Of a stretch of 64,000 nucleotides of DNA, positions 15,426 through 24,039 are shown piece by piece. Source of the stretch: Ramlibacter sp. (lineage in GTDB: Bacteria > Pseudomonadota > Gammaproteobacteria > Burkholderiales > Burkholderiaceae_C); NCBI GenBank assembly GCA_019635435.1, contig JAHBZM010000001.1:310001-374000 (forward strand). The letters are read 5' to 3'. Numbering within the stretch: the stretch's first letter is position 1; every line of letters begins with the position of its first letter. The notes below the pieces were generated by a model. That model was not told the origin of the DNA, did not search any database, and saw only the letters and a program-made list of their open reading frames with translations. A program made the position numbers and the translations under genes.

Positions 15426-15887
15426 CTACACGTCGTGCGTGTAGACGATGAAGCCCAGGTGCGCGGCCACCTTGTCGTACAGCAGCCGCCCCGCCGCATT
15501 GGTGGTGTGGGTCTGCCAGTACACGCGCTTGATGCCCGCGGCCCGGGCCTGCGCATACACCCCCTGGATCAGCGCCCGGCCCACGCCGCGCCCGCGCGCG
15601 GCGGGCGTAGTGAACAGGTCCTGCAGGTAGCAGGTCAGCTCCAGCCGCGTGGTGCTGCGGTGGTACAGGTAATGCGTGAGGCCCAGCAGCTGGCCATCGG
15701 CCTCGGCCACCAGCGCAAACACCGGCTCCAACGGGTCAAAGAAGCGCTGCCAGGTGGCGGCGGTGATGGCGGGGTTGAGCGCCGTGGCGCCCTCGCGGCC
15801 ATAAAAGGCGTTGTAGCCGTCCCAAAGCGGCGTCCAGGCCGCATGGTCTTGCAGCCGGATCGGGCGGATCAGAGGTGCCGTCGTCAT
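15426..15887 (-). CDS. GNAT-family N-acetyltransferase
   Basis: A 153-residue acetyltransferase. The acetyl-CoA binding motif A is visible as LQDLFTTPAARGRGVGRALI (about residues 88-107), with motif B around RVYWQTHTTNAAGRLLYDKV. The acceptor substrate is unknown. Its ATG overlaps the stop of the upstream small membrane-protein gene (ATGA), so the two are translationally coupled. The gene converges with the binding-protein gene at 14283. Confidence 0.87.
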   Translation of the reverse strand: MTTAPLIRPIRLQDHAAWTPLWDGYNAFYGREGATALNPAITAATWQRFFDPLEPVFALVAEADGQLLGLTHYLYHRSTTRLELTCYLQDLFTTPAARGRGVGRALIQGVYAQARAAGIKRVYWQTHTTNAAGRLLYDKVAAHLGFIVYTHDV

Positions 15888-16084
15888 TCGCTGTCGCTTT
15901 CTGAAAGTAGATGGGCCACGCACTTGGCGGCCAGCCGAAGCAGCAGAAGGTACACGATCACGACGATGGCCAGCAAACTGTCCGAGGCCAGTTCGGTCCG
16001 CAGCGGCTGGTAGAACATGCCGAGCATGGCCAGTCCCGCCCCATAGGGCAGCAACCGCAGGCAGGAGCGAAAGACCGGACGCAT
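15884..16084 (-). CDS. Small membrane protein coupled to the acetyltransferase
   Basis: Not recognised. This 66-residue reading frame encodes two hydrophobic stretches (about residues 11-25 and 36-52, SLLAIVVIVYLLLLRLAAK) and an acidic tail. The case for a real gene is the exact ATGA overlap with the downstream acetyltransferase gene and the membrane-protein composition. Both features would be unlikely in a chance frame. The function is unknown. Confidence 0.6.
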   Translation of the reverse strand: MRPVFRSCLRLLPYGAGLAMLGMFYQPLRTELASDSLLAIVVIVYLLLLRLAAKCVAHLLSESDSE

Positions 16085-16119
16085 CAGCCGCCATGATGCA
16101 CTTTGCGCACAATCACCCC

Positions 16120-16635
16120 ATGCTCATCGTCTTCGCAGGCCTGCCCGGCACCGGCAAAACCACGTTGGCGCGCGAGTTCGCGCGCCGCAGGAGCGCGGTG
16201 TACCTGCGGATCGACAGCTTTGAGCAGGCCTTGCGCCGGGCCAGCCCGCAGGCCCGGGACAGCGCCGCCGGCTATACCGCGGTCCAGGCCGTGGCGGCGG
16301 ACAACCTGCGGCTGGGGCACTGCGTGGTGGCCGATGCGGTCAACGCCGCGCCCGAGGCCCGCCGGGGCTGGGCCGCCGTGGCGGCGGGCGCCTCGGTGCC
16401 CTGCCATTGGGGGGAGGTTGTCTGCACGGACCGGGCCGAGCACCGCCGCCGCGCCGAGTCGCGCGAGCCCGACATCGCGGGCCACACGCTGCCGCGCTGG
16501 GACGCCATCGAGGCCATGGGCTGGACGCCCCTGGGCGGCGAGGCGCTGCGCCTGGACACCGCCAGCACCCCGATCGCGGTCCACCTGGCCGTTTTGATGC
16601 AGAAATGGCCTGGAGTCCAGGACTGGCGGCCGTAG
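16120..16635 (+). CDS. P-loop kinase-like ATPase (AAA/zeta-toxin-like)
   Basis: A protein of about 171 residues that starts directly with a Walker A loop, FAGLPGTGKTTLAREFA (residues 4-20), followed by YLRIDSFEQAL and a LID-like RxxxRRRAESRE segment. It resembles small uncharacterised P-loop kinases, with predicted phosphotransfer to a small molecule. ATG at 16120 is the preferred start; ATG at 16093 would add nine residues. The last ten codons lie in a family-1 repeat, so the C-terminus is repeat-derived. It is divergent from the small membrane-protein gene. Confidence 0.75.
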   Translation: MLIVFAGLPGTGKTTLAREFARRRSAVYLRIDSFEQALRRASPQARDSAAGYTAVQAVAADNLRLGHCVVADAVNAAPEARRGWAAVAAGASVPCHWGEVVCTDRAEHRRRAESREPDIAGHTLPRWDAIEAMGWTPLGGEALRLDTASTPIAVHLAVLMQKWPGVQDWRP

Positions 16636-16659
16636 TGTACTATCAAATCAGGAGCAAAT
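16607..16659 (+). repeat. Dispersed repeat family 1, copy B
   Basis: GGCCTGGAGTCCAGGACTGG, then CGGCCGTAGTGTACTATCAA, then ATCAGGAGCAAAT. Same element and orientation as the copy at 14049. It overlaps the stop codon of the P-loop kinase gene. Confidence 0.85.
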
Positions 16660-16671
16660 CGCTTCCCGGGC

Positions 16672-19020
16672 CTAGGCGGCCAGCACCTGCCAGAGCTTGC
16701 CGGCCGTGAGCGGCATCTGCAGCCCCGGCGTGGCCGCCGCAAAGCCGCCACGCGCCAGGGCATCGGCCACGGCATTGACCACGCTGGGCGTGGCGCCAAT
16801 GGTGCCCAGCTCGCCCACGCCCTTGACGCCCAGCGGGTTGTTCTTGCACGGGGTGGACTGGTCCATCTCGGTCACAAAGTCGCAGGCCATCAGGTCGGCG
16901 CGCGGCGCGCAGTAGTCCATCAGGCTGCCGGTCACGGGCTGGCCGGTGTCCTTGTCGTAAACCATGTGCTCGCACAGCGCCTGGCCCAGGCCCTGCACGG
17001 CGCCGCCATCGAGTTGCCCGCGCACGATCATCGGGTTGACCACGCGGCCTACGTCGTTGACGCTGCTGTAGCGCACCACCTGCACTTCGCCGGTGGCCGC
17101 ATCGACCTCCACCTCGCTGATGTGGCAACCGTTGGGCCAGGTGGGCCCGCTCACGGCGCTGGTGCTGTCCATGTGGATGCGGCCTTCGGGCTGCTTGCCC
17201 GCCAGCGCAAACAGGCTGATGCCCAGGTCGGTGCCCTTGACCTTGAACTGCCCCGCGGCATAGGCAATGTCGTCGGCCGCGGCCTCCAGCTCTTTGGCGG
17301 CCAGCTGCTTGGCGTGCTCGATGGTGCGCTCGGAACCCACGCGCATGGCCGAGCCGCCGGTGAACAGCGAGCGCGAGCCCGCGCTGCCAAAGCCGTCGCC
17401 GCGGTCGGTGTCGCCCAGCACCACCTTGACCTGCTCAATCGGCACGCCAAACACGTCCACCACCAGCTGCGCCAGCGTGGTGGCAATGCCCTGGCCCATC
17501 TGGTTGACGGCGGAGAACACCTCGATGGTGCCGTCGGCCTTCACGTCCACCGTCACGCGTTCCTCGAACACGTTGCCGCCGGTCCACTCCAGAAAAGTCG
17601 CAATGCCCAGGCCGCGCAGCTTGCCTTGTGCCTTGCTTTGCGCGGCGCGCGCATCAAAACCGGCCCAGTCGGCCAGCGCCAGGCCCTGGTCCATGACTTT
17701 TTCAAACTGGCCGGTGTCATAGGTCTGGCCCATGGGGTTCTTGTAGGGCATCTGTTCGGGCGCGATGAAGTTGCGCCGGCGCAGCGCAATGCGGTCGATG
17801 CCGGTCTGGCGCGCGGCTTCGTCCATGAGCCGCTCCATGAGGAAGATGGCCTCGGGCCGGCCCGCGCCGCGGTAGGCGCTGGTGGGCGCGGTGTTGGTGA
17901 GCACGGCCTTGTAGTGGAAGTCGATGGTCTGGATGTCGTAGACGCTGGTCTGCACCCAGGGGCCGATCAGCAGCTGGATGGCCACGCCCGTGCCCGTGGC
18001 GTAGGCGCCCACATTGGCCAGTGTGCGCAGGCGCAGCGCAAGGATCTTGCCGTCGGCCGCCAGGGCCAGCTCGGCCTGGCATTGCTGGTCGCGGCCATGG
18101 GCGGTGGACAAGAACTCTTCGCTGCGGTCGGCCACCCATTTCACGGGGCGCTTGAGCGCATGGGCGGCCCAGGCCACGGCAGCGTCCTCGGGGTAGATGC
18201 CGGTCTTCATGCCAAAGCCGCCGCCCACGTCGCCCACGGTCACGCGCACCTTGTCGCGCGGCAGGCCCAGCACGTCGTTGCACAGCGAGTTTTTCACGCC
18301 CGAGGGCATCTGGCTGCTCATGTTGAGCGTCAGGCGCCCATCCTCAGCCACCCAGGCCAGCACCGAGCGCGGCTCGATGGTCAGCGCCGCCACGCGCTGA
18401 TTGACCACGTTGAGCTGGATCGTGTGCGCCGCCTGGGCAAAGGCCGCCGTGGTGGCGGCCTCGTTGCCGTGGCGCATTTCGGCGGCGATGTTGTCGGGGG
18501 CCTCGTCGCACAGCGCCGGGGCGCCCGCGGCGGTGGCGCCGTCCAGGTCCACCACCTGGGGCAGCTCCTCGTAGTCGACCATCACGGCCTCAGCCGCGTC
18601 ACGCGCCTGCTGCAGGGTTTCGGCCACCACCATGGCCACGGCCTCGCCCACGAAGCGGGCCCGCTCATGGGCCAGCACATGGCGCGGCGGCGTGGCGCCA
18701 GGCGCGCCGCCGGGGCGCTTGAAGTTGGCGCTGCCCGGAATGGGCTTGACGCCCGCGGCCACCAGCTCGGCACCCGTGGTCACGGCCACCACGCCGGGCA
18801 TGGCCAGGGCGGCTGCGGTGTCGATGGACACGATGCGCGCATGCGCGTAGGGCGAGCGCACAAAGCACAGGCGCAGCTGGCCCTGCGGCACCACGTCGTC
18901 GGTGTAGCGGCCCAGGCCCTTGAGCAGGCTCTCGTCTTCCAGGCGCTTGACGGCCTGGCCGCTGCCGAATTTGAAGGCTTCGCCCGCAGGCGCGTCGGGG
19001 GTGAGGGTGTCGGTGGTCAT
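16672..19020 (-). CDS. Molybdenum hydroxylase large subunit (xanthine dehydrogenase/aldehyde oxidase family)
   Basis: A 782-residue molybdopterin-binding subunit. It begins with the a/b hammerhead region (GRYTDDV), has MoCo-contact motifs GGGFGMKTG (about residue 263) and AYRGAGRPEA (about 380, the form II rather than the CoxL AYxCSFR version) and the catalytic-glutamate motif GVGELGTIG (about 735). Family members hydroxylate aldehydes or N-heterocycles with water as oxygen source. The usual FAD and [2Fe-2S] subunits are absent next to it, so it must recruit partners from elsewhere. Its start is four bases after the stop of the Baeyer-Villiger monooxygenase gene, implying one operon. Confidence 0.88.
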   Translation of the reverse strand: MTTDTLTPDAPAGEAFKFGSGQAVKRLEDESLLKGLGRYTDDVVPQGQLRLCFVRSPYAHARIVSIDTAAALAMPGVVAVTTGAELVAAGVKPIPGSANFKRPGGAPGATPPRHVLAHERARFVGEAVAMVVAETLQQARDAAEAVMVDYEELPQVVDLDGATAAGAPALCDEAPDNIAAEMRHGNEAATTAAFAQAAHTIQLNVVNQRVAALTIEPRSVLAWVAEDGRLTLNMSSQMPSGVKNSLCNDVLGLPRDKVRVTVGDVGGGFGMKTGIYPEDAAVAWAAHALKRPVKWVADRSEEFLSTAHGRDQQCQAELALAADGKILALRLRTLANVGAYATGTGVAIQLLIGPWVQTSVYDIQTIDFHYKAVLTNTAPTSAYRGAGRPEAIFLMERLMDEAARQTGIDRIALRRRNFIAPEQMPYKNPMGQTYDTGQFEKVMDQGLALADWAGFDARAAQSKAQGKLRGLGIATFLEWTGGNVFEERVTVDVKADGTIEVFSAVNQMGQGIATTLAQLVVDVFGVPIEQVKVVLGDTDRGDGFGSAGSRSLFTGGSAMRVGSERTIEHAKQLAAKELEAAADDIAYAAGQFKVKGTDLGISLFALAGKQPEGRIHMDSTSAVSGPTWPNGCHISEVEVDAATGEVQVVRYSSVNDVGRVVNPMIVRGQLDGGAVQGLGQALCEHMVYDKDTGQPVTGSLMDYCAPRADLMACDFVTEMDQSTPCKNNPLGVKGVGELGTIGATPSVVNAVADALARGGFAAATPGLQMPLTAGKLWQVLAA

Positions 19021-19024
19021 GGGT

Positions 19025-20473
19025 TCAAGTCTCGCTGATTTCGTAAAGCCGTGCATCAAAGCGGCGCGTGGCCCGCCAGTATTGCCAGGTGAAGCCGGGC
19101 CACAGGGTGTCGATGCGCCCGTCGGGGTGCTGGTACCAGCTTTTGCAGCCACTGGCCCACACCGTGCGGCGCAGGCGCCGCTGCACGCCGGCGTAGCTGG
19201 CAGCCTGCACCTGAGGCTTCAGGCGCAGCACCGGCGGGCCGCCGCGCAGCGCGCCGATGATGGTGTTGAGCTGGGCCTCGATCATGAAGACGATGGAGTT
19301 GTGGCCCAACCCGGTGCTGGGGCCCACGAGCAGGTGCAGATTGGGAAAGCCCGCCACATGGATGCCCAGGTGCGTGGCCGCGGGCTGCGCCTGCCACAGC
19401 GCGCTGAGCTCCACGCCGCCCTCGCCATGGATGCGCATGGGCGTGACGAATTCGGTGGCCGTGAAGCCCGTGGCCCAGACGATCACGTCGCATTCATGCA
19501 GCGCGCCGTCGGCCGTGACAATACCGCGCGGCTCGACGCGGTCAATCGCCCCGGTCACCAGCGCCACGCCGGGTTTTTGCAGCGCGGGGTAGTAGTCGCT
19601 GGACACGCCCATGCGCTTGCAGCCGGGGGCGTAGTCTGGCGTCAGCCGTTCGCGCAGCGCCGGGTCGCGCACCTGGTGGCGCAGGTGCGCCGAAGCGCCC
19701 CAGCGCGCCAGCCGCTGCATGCGCTGCGAGCCCAGGAAGCCGAGCCCGAACAGCTCGTTGCGCCAGTAGATGCGCCAGCGGTTGAGGGTCTGCAGCCAGG
19801 GCAGGGCCCGGTAGACCTGCCGGCGCACCGCGCTGTAGGGCCGGTCAGGCCGGGGCACGACCCAGGGCGGCGTGCGCTGGAACACGCTGAGCTGCGCCGC
19901 CACGCCGGCCAGCGCGGGCACGATCTGGATGGCGCTGGCCCCGGTGCCCACCACGGCCACGCGCCGGCCCGCCAGCGGCACGTCATGGCGCCACTGGCTC
20001 GAATGAAACTGCTCGCCGGCAAAGCTGCCACGGCCTTCGATGGCCGGAATGGCGGGCTTGTTCAGCGGGCCCGTGGCGCTGATGACATGACGCGCCTTGA
20101 GCGCGGGCTCGCCGGCGATGTCGATCCGCCACAGCTGTTCGTCGGCCAGCCAGCGCAGTTGCGTGACCTGCGCGCCCAGCTGGATCCGCGCCGCCAGCTG
20201 GTGGCGCGCGACCGTGCGCAGGATGTAGGCCTGGATCTCGGCCTGGCGCGGGTAGGGCCGCGTCCATTCGGTGTTGGGTTCGAACGAGAACGAGTACAGG
20301 TGCGAGGGGATGTCGCAGGCGCAGCCCGGGTAGGTGTTGTCGCGCCAGGTGCCGCCCACCTCTTGTGCACGCTCCAGCACGCGAAACGAGCCGATGCCGG
20401 CCCGCTGCAGACGGATGGCAGCGCCCAGCCCGCCCAGGCCGGCGCCGAGAATCGCCACATCCAGCTGTTCCAT
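19025..20473 (-). CDS. Baeyer-Villiger-type flavin monooxygenase
   Basis: A 482-residue FAD/NADPH monooxygenase. Two Rossmann motifs are present (GAGLGGLG near residue 10; VVGTGASAIQ near 172). Between them lies the Baeyer-Villiger fingerprint F-x-G-x3-H-x3-W, seen as FAGEQFHSSQW (about 149-159), and GTWRDNTYPGCACD lies near the N-terminus as usual. Such enzymes insert oxygen next to a ketone. The ATG at 20473 is used; a GTG three codons earlier is possible. It is transcribed just ahead of the molybdenum hydroxylase, suggesting a shared ketone/aldehyde oxidation route. Confidence 0.9.
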   Translation of the reverse strand: MEQLDVAILGAGLGGLGAAIRLQRAGIGSFRVLERAQEVGGTWRDNTYPGCACDIPSHLYSFSFEPNTEWTRPYPRQAEIQAYILRTVARHQLAARIQLGAQVTQLRWLADEQLWRIDIAGEPALKARHVISATGPLNKPAIPAIEGRGSFAGEQFHSSQWRHDVPLAGRRVAVVGTGASAIQIVPALAGVAAQLSVFQRTPPWVVPRPDRPYSAVRRQVYRALPWLQTLNRWRIYWRNELFGLGFLGSQRMQRLARWGASAHLRHQVRDPALRERLTPDYAPGCKRMGVSSDYYPALQKPGVALVTGAIDRVEPRGIVTADGALHECDVIVWATGFTATEFVTPMRIHGEGGVELSALWQAQPAATHLGIHVAGFPNLHLLVGPSTGLGHNSIVFMIEAQLNTIIGALRGGPPVLRLKPQVQAASYAGVQRRLRRTVWASGCKSWYQHPDGRIDTLWPGFTWQYWRATRRFDARLYEISET

Positions 20474-20536
20474 GGCGGGCACGTTAGCACGCGAATGCCG
20501 CGGGCGCTGTCGCCTGCGCCGCGGCCCGTGTGTCCG

Positions 20537-21460
20537 TCAGCGGGCGGTGCCGGCGCCCGGCCCCAGCCGCTCGCTCATCCAGCGCAGCAGGTCGATCCAC
20601 ATCTGGCGGGTCTCGCTGTCCAGCGGGGTGCGCATGGCATTGGGCAGTTCCACCGTGACCACGGGCACCCCCTTGTGCACGCCGCCGTAATTGCCCAGCG
20701 AGCCGGGGAAGATGCCCACCTGGTCCAGGTACAGCCGGCCCAGCTTGCTGGGCGGCACCGAGGGACCGTCAAAGTCCAGCACGCCGTAGGGTGCGTGGAT
20801 GCTCACGATCAGGTCGGGCTTGAAGTCCTTCATCTGCGCGTGCACAAAGCGGGTTTCGGGCTCCGACAATGGCTTGGGCCCGGGCCAGCGGCGCGGATCC
20901 TTGCGCACGCGCTGGTTCCAGTAGATGGCGGCGTCGCGCTCCCAGTTGGGCGTGGGGAAGTTGCGGTTCAGATCCACACCGTTGGCGTTCATGCGCCGGG
21001 GCGGCTGGTTGAGCAGGCCGTCGGGGTTGAGCACCGGGATGAAGCGCCAGTGGATCGGCTGCGGCATCTGGATCAGCGGGTCTTCGGCCAGCCCGATCCA
21101 GTGCAGCGCCACCGACGCTGACGAGAGTTCGTCACCGTGGATGGCGCCGATCACCAGCACGCGCTGCCTGGGAGCGTCGGGCCGCACGTCGCGCGTGAAC
21201 AGCGGCATGCCCTTGACCGAGCGGGCCCCGCTGTCCTGCAGCCGGGCCGCGGTGCACCGGGCCGTGCCAAGGTTGGGCAGGCGCTGCGCCAGCGCCTGGC
21301 ACTGGGCGGCGGTGGCCAGCACGGGGGGTGGCGCCGGGGCCACGGCCGGCGGCGCGGGCGGCGGTGTCTTGGGGTCGACCGGCGGCGCGGCGCGGTCTGA
21401 ACAGGCGGTGACCAGCAGGGCGGCCAACCCGGCGGCGGGAATCAGAAGGCTTCGTCGCAT
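20537..21460 (-). CDS. Lipoprotein zinc carboxypeptidase, M14 family
   Basis: A 307-residue predicted lipoprotein: a signal peptide ending in a lipobox (VTAC, about residue 20), a Pro/Ala-rich linker (about 25-50) and an M14 carboxypeptidase domain. Zinc and catalytic residues are in IHGDE (about 105), NRNFPT (about 163), SIHAPYG (about 220) and VELPN (Glu, about 268). It is similar to MpaA-type murein-peptide amidases, so it may trim peptidoglycan peptides in the envelope. ATG at 21460 is chosen because it fits the signal peptide. It ends a run of minus-strand genes but lies 37 bases after the acyl-CoA dehydrogenase, so read-through is possible. Confidence 0.85.
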   Translation of the reverse strand: MRRSLLIPAAGLAALLVTACSDRAAPPVDPKTPPPAPPAVAPAPPPVLATAAQCQALAQRLPNLGTARCTAARLQDSGARSVKGMPLFTRDVRPDAPRQRVLVIGAIHGDELSSASVALHWIGLAEDPLIQMPQPIHWRFIPVLNPDGLLNQPPRRMNANGVDLNRNFPTPNWERDAAIYWNQRVRKDPRRWPGPKPLSEPETRFVHAQMKDFKPDLIVSIHAPYGVLDFDGPSVPPSKLGRLYLDQVGIFPGSLGNYGGVHKGVPVVTVELPNAMRTPLDSETRQMWIDLLRWMSERLGPGAGTAR

Positions 21461-21497
21461 GAGCCCGATTATTGGCGCATGCAAAGGCGGCCTGGCA

Positions 21498-22766
21498 TCA
21501 CGCGTCCTTCTCGCCGGCCTCGTACAGCGTCTCGCGGCCCATGCGGTCGAGCACCAGCTCGGCCGTCCAGGGCAGCATCAGCGAGCCGCAGCGGCTGTCG
21601 CGGTAGATGCGCTCCAGCGGCAGGTGTTTCATCATGCTCTGGCCGCCGCAGGTGCGGATGGCCAGGCGGGCGATGTCGTTGGCGCCTTCCATCACGCTGT
21701 AGTGCGCGGCGTACAGGCGCATCTTTTCGTCCTTGCCGGGGTTGGGTTTGGCCTCGAGGATGGCGCGCGTGAACAGGCTGCGCATGCCTTCGAGCTGGAT
21801 GCGCATCTGCGCGACCGCGATCTGCTTGGTGGGGTACATGCGGCGTTTCACCGGGGGCTCGCCGGGCACCTCACCACGCAGGTAGCTCACGGTGAAGTCA
21901 TAGGCCGCGTTGGCCAGGCCGAGATACGTGGGCGCCAGCGTGAAGAACATCGCGGGCCAGGTCTGCGCGCCCTTGAAGTAGATGCCGCGCGGCATGAGCT
22001 GCTCATCGTCGCTGACGAACACGTCCTTGAAATGCAGGTTGCGGCTGACCGTGCCGCGCATGCCCAGCGGGTTCCAGTCGCCGCTGATCGAAAAGCCTTC
22101 TGCCTTGGCCGGCACGCTGATGTACAGCGTGTCACGCGCGTCGGGGTGCTCGTCGCCCTTGTCTTCGGTGCACAGCACGCCGTAGTAGTTGGCCGCGCCT
22201 GAGAGGCTGGCGAAGATCTTGCGGCCATTGACCAGCCAGCCGCCGTCCACCTTCCTGGCCGTGGTGCCAAACGGGGCGCGCCCGGCGGCGGCGGCGCTGC
22301 CTTCGCTGAAAGGCTGGGCGTAGATGGCGCCGTCGTTCACGATGCGGGCAAAGTGCAGCTCGCGCCGGCGCAGGTGCTCGGCGCGCTGCGCGTCGGTCAT
22401 GGCAATGCCGTCGGCCAGCACGCCGGTCCACATGGTGGAGCAGATGTGCATGTTCCAGGTCAGCGCGGTGGCGCCGCAGTGGCGGCCCACCTCGGCGGCC
22501 AGCATCATGTAGGTGGCGTAGTCGGCACCCAGCCCGCCGTGCGACTCGGGCACGCACAGCTTGAGCAGTCCGGCATCGCGCAGGTCCTCGTAGTTGGCAA
22601 ACGGGAAGCTCGCGGTTTCGTCCCACTGCGCGGCGCGCGGCGCAAACCGGGTGCGGCCCAGCTCACTGGCCAGCGCCAGCAGCGAGCGCTGTTGGGGAGT
22701 CAGGGGCATGTCGCCCACGGCGGGGGTGAAGCCCAGGGTGTCGGGCAGGGTGCGGGTGTTCATCAA
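21498..22766 (-). CDS. Acyl-CoA dehydrogenase family protein
   Basis: A 422-residue flavoenzyme with an acyl-CoA dehydrogenase N-terminal helical domain (FANYEDLRDAGLLKLCVPESHGG), middle beta domain (VNGRKIFASLSGAANYYGVL; GMRGTVSRNLHFKDVFV) and C-terminal helical domain with GGQSMMKHLPLERIYRDSRCG. It has the general FAD dehydrogenase architecture, but the middle region resembles the DszC/HpaB-like branch as much as fatty-acid enzymes. It is the last gene of the nicX-led operon, nine bases after the serine hydrolase gene. Confidence 0.82.
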   Translation of the reverse strand: MMNTRTLPDTLGFTPAVGDMPLTPQQRSLLALASELGRTRFAPRAAQWDETASFPFANYEDLRDAGLLKLCVPESHGGLGADYATYMMLAAEVGRHCGATALTWNMHICSTMWTGVLADGIAMTDAQRAEHLRRRELHFARIVNDGAIYAQPFSEGSAAAAGRAPFGTTARKVDGGWLVNGRKIFASLSGAANYYGVLCTEDKGDEHPDARDTLYISVPAKAEGFSISGDWNPLGMRGTVSRNLHFKDVFVSDDEQLMPRGIYFKGAQTWPAMFFTLAPTYLGLANAAYDFTVSYLRGEVPGEPPVKRRMYPTKQIAVAQMRIQLEGMRSLFTRAILEAKPNPGKDEKMRLYAAHYSVMEGANDIARLAIRTCGGQSMMKHLPLERIYRDSRCGSLMLPWTAELVLDRMGRETLYEAGEKDA

Positions 22767-22775
22767 AGGTCTCCT

Positions 22776-24035
22776 TCAGTAGCGCTCGGTGCGGCCGCCC
22801 AGCGCGTCGAGCACGCCCAGCCAGAGCGCGGTGCGCTCGTTGTATGAATCGGCCTCCTGGGCGCCGGAGGCATTGGCATAGACGGCCGTCTGCACCATCA
22901 CGATGCCGGTGGCGGGTTGCACAAACACGGCCTGGCCGTGAATGCCCTGCATGGCAAAGCTGCGCTCCTTCAGCGGGAACAGCCAGAACTGGTAGCCATA
23001 GCCAAAGAACGGCGTGGCCTGGCGCGGCGCAAAGGCCGCGGGCTGGCGCGCGGGGTCGGTGGCGTCCAGCACATAGTCGCGCGGCACCACTTGCCGCTCA
23101 CCCACCTTGCCGTCATGGGCCAGCAGCAGGCCCAGCCGGCCCCAGTCGCGCAGGCTGGCATTGAAGCCGCCATAGGCCTGCTCCTGCCGGTCGGCGCCCA
23201 TGCGCCAGAAGGCATCGTGTTCGGCGCCCAGGGGCTGCCACAGCCATTCCGCGGTCAGCGCAGCCAGGTTGCGGCCCGTGGCGCCCGCCAGCACGCGGCC
23301 CAGCACGTCGGTCTCGGCGCTGGCGTAGACAAACTTCTCGCCGGCGGGTGAATGCCGCTCGGTGATGCCGCGCAGCACGCTCATGGGACTGGGGTTGCCC
23401 GTGGCGGAGGCCCGTGACAGGCGGGCGATGTCGTCCTGCCCGTCGTAGCGCTCGGTGAAGCGCAGGCCGGAGCTCATGCGCAGCAGCTGGCGAACCGTGG
23501 TGGCGCCGTAGGGGCTGCCCGCCAGGTCCTTGGCGTATTTCCCGGCCGGGTCGTCCAGCGAGGCAATGGCGCCGCGCTGCACCGCCACGCCCACCAGCAG
23601 CGAGGTGACGCTCTTGGCCATGGAAAAGCTGATGAAGCGCGCATCGTCCCGGCGGCCATAGCGGTAGTGCTCGGCCACGATCTCGCCATTCTTGAGGATC
23701 AGCAGGCCGGTGATGCGGCGGCGCTCCAGGTAGTCGCTCAGCGTGTAGCCTGTGTTGCGAAAGCGGTAGTGGATGGCGGGCGGCTGCACCGCCTTCGGCA
23801 GCGCGGCCGGCGTAGCCGCGCGGGGCACTTCGCGGGTCAGGATTCCCGGCACCTTGTCCAGCGCCGACCACGAGCCCACGCGGTAGGGCATGTCATACCA
23901 GTTGGCGGGGCTGGTGCCCACCGGATAGCCCTGGGCCTTGCCCAGTGGCCCCTCATCAGGCTCGGCCACCGCGGGCAGGGCCAGCAGGGCCAGCGCACAG
24001 GCCAGCAGGCGCTGACGGCAGGGCAGCCCGCTCAT
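22776..24035 (-). CDS. Serine hydrolase, class C beta-lactamase fold
   Basis: A 419-residue exported protein with a signal peptide (about residues 1-24). The catalytic SxxK motif is SMAK (about residue 136), the second motif is YASAE in place of YxN, and IHGQ stands for the KTG box. The family covers esterases, D-aminopeptidases and 6-aminohexanoate-dimer hydrolases. The surroundings resemble the last group (FSMAKSVTSLLVG). It lies four bases after the alpha/beta hydrolase gene in the nicX-led operon, so it may act on a related amide or ester in the periplasm. Confidence 0.83.
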   Translation of the reverse strand: MSGLPCRQRLLACALALLALPAVAEPDEGPLGKAQGYPVGTSPANWYDMPYRVGSWSALDKVPGILTREVPRAATPAALPKAVQPPAIHYRFRNTGYTLSDYLERRRITGLLILKNGEIVAEHYRYGRRDDARFISFSMAKSVTSLLVGVAVQRGAIASLDDPAGKYAKDLAGSPYGATTVRQLLRMSSGLRFTERYDGQDDIARLSRASATGNPSPMSVLRGITERHSPAGEKFVYASAETDVLGRVLAGATGRNLAALTAEWLWQPLGAEHDAFWRMGADRQEQAYGGFNASLRDWGRLGLLLAHDGKVGERQVVPRDYVLDATDPARQPAAFAPRQATPFFGYGYQFWLFPLKERSFAMQGIHGQAVFVQPATGIVMVQTAVYANASGAQEADSYNERTALWLGVLDALGGRTERY

Positions 24036-24039
24036 GGCC

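Noticed and set aside
15424..15446. Hairpin (GTCTACAC/GTGTAGAC) at the convergent ends of the binding-protein and acetyltransferase genes
   Set aside because: No T-run follows on either strand, and it lies mostly within the acetyltransferase C-terminal codons, so a terminator call is not supported.
17000..19038. Long plus-strand frame opposite the molybdenum hydroxylase gene
   Set aside because: Composition bias only (His/Ala/Gly-rich), no family motifs, no ribosome site, and it lies entirely over a well-supported minus-strand gene.
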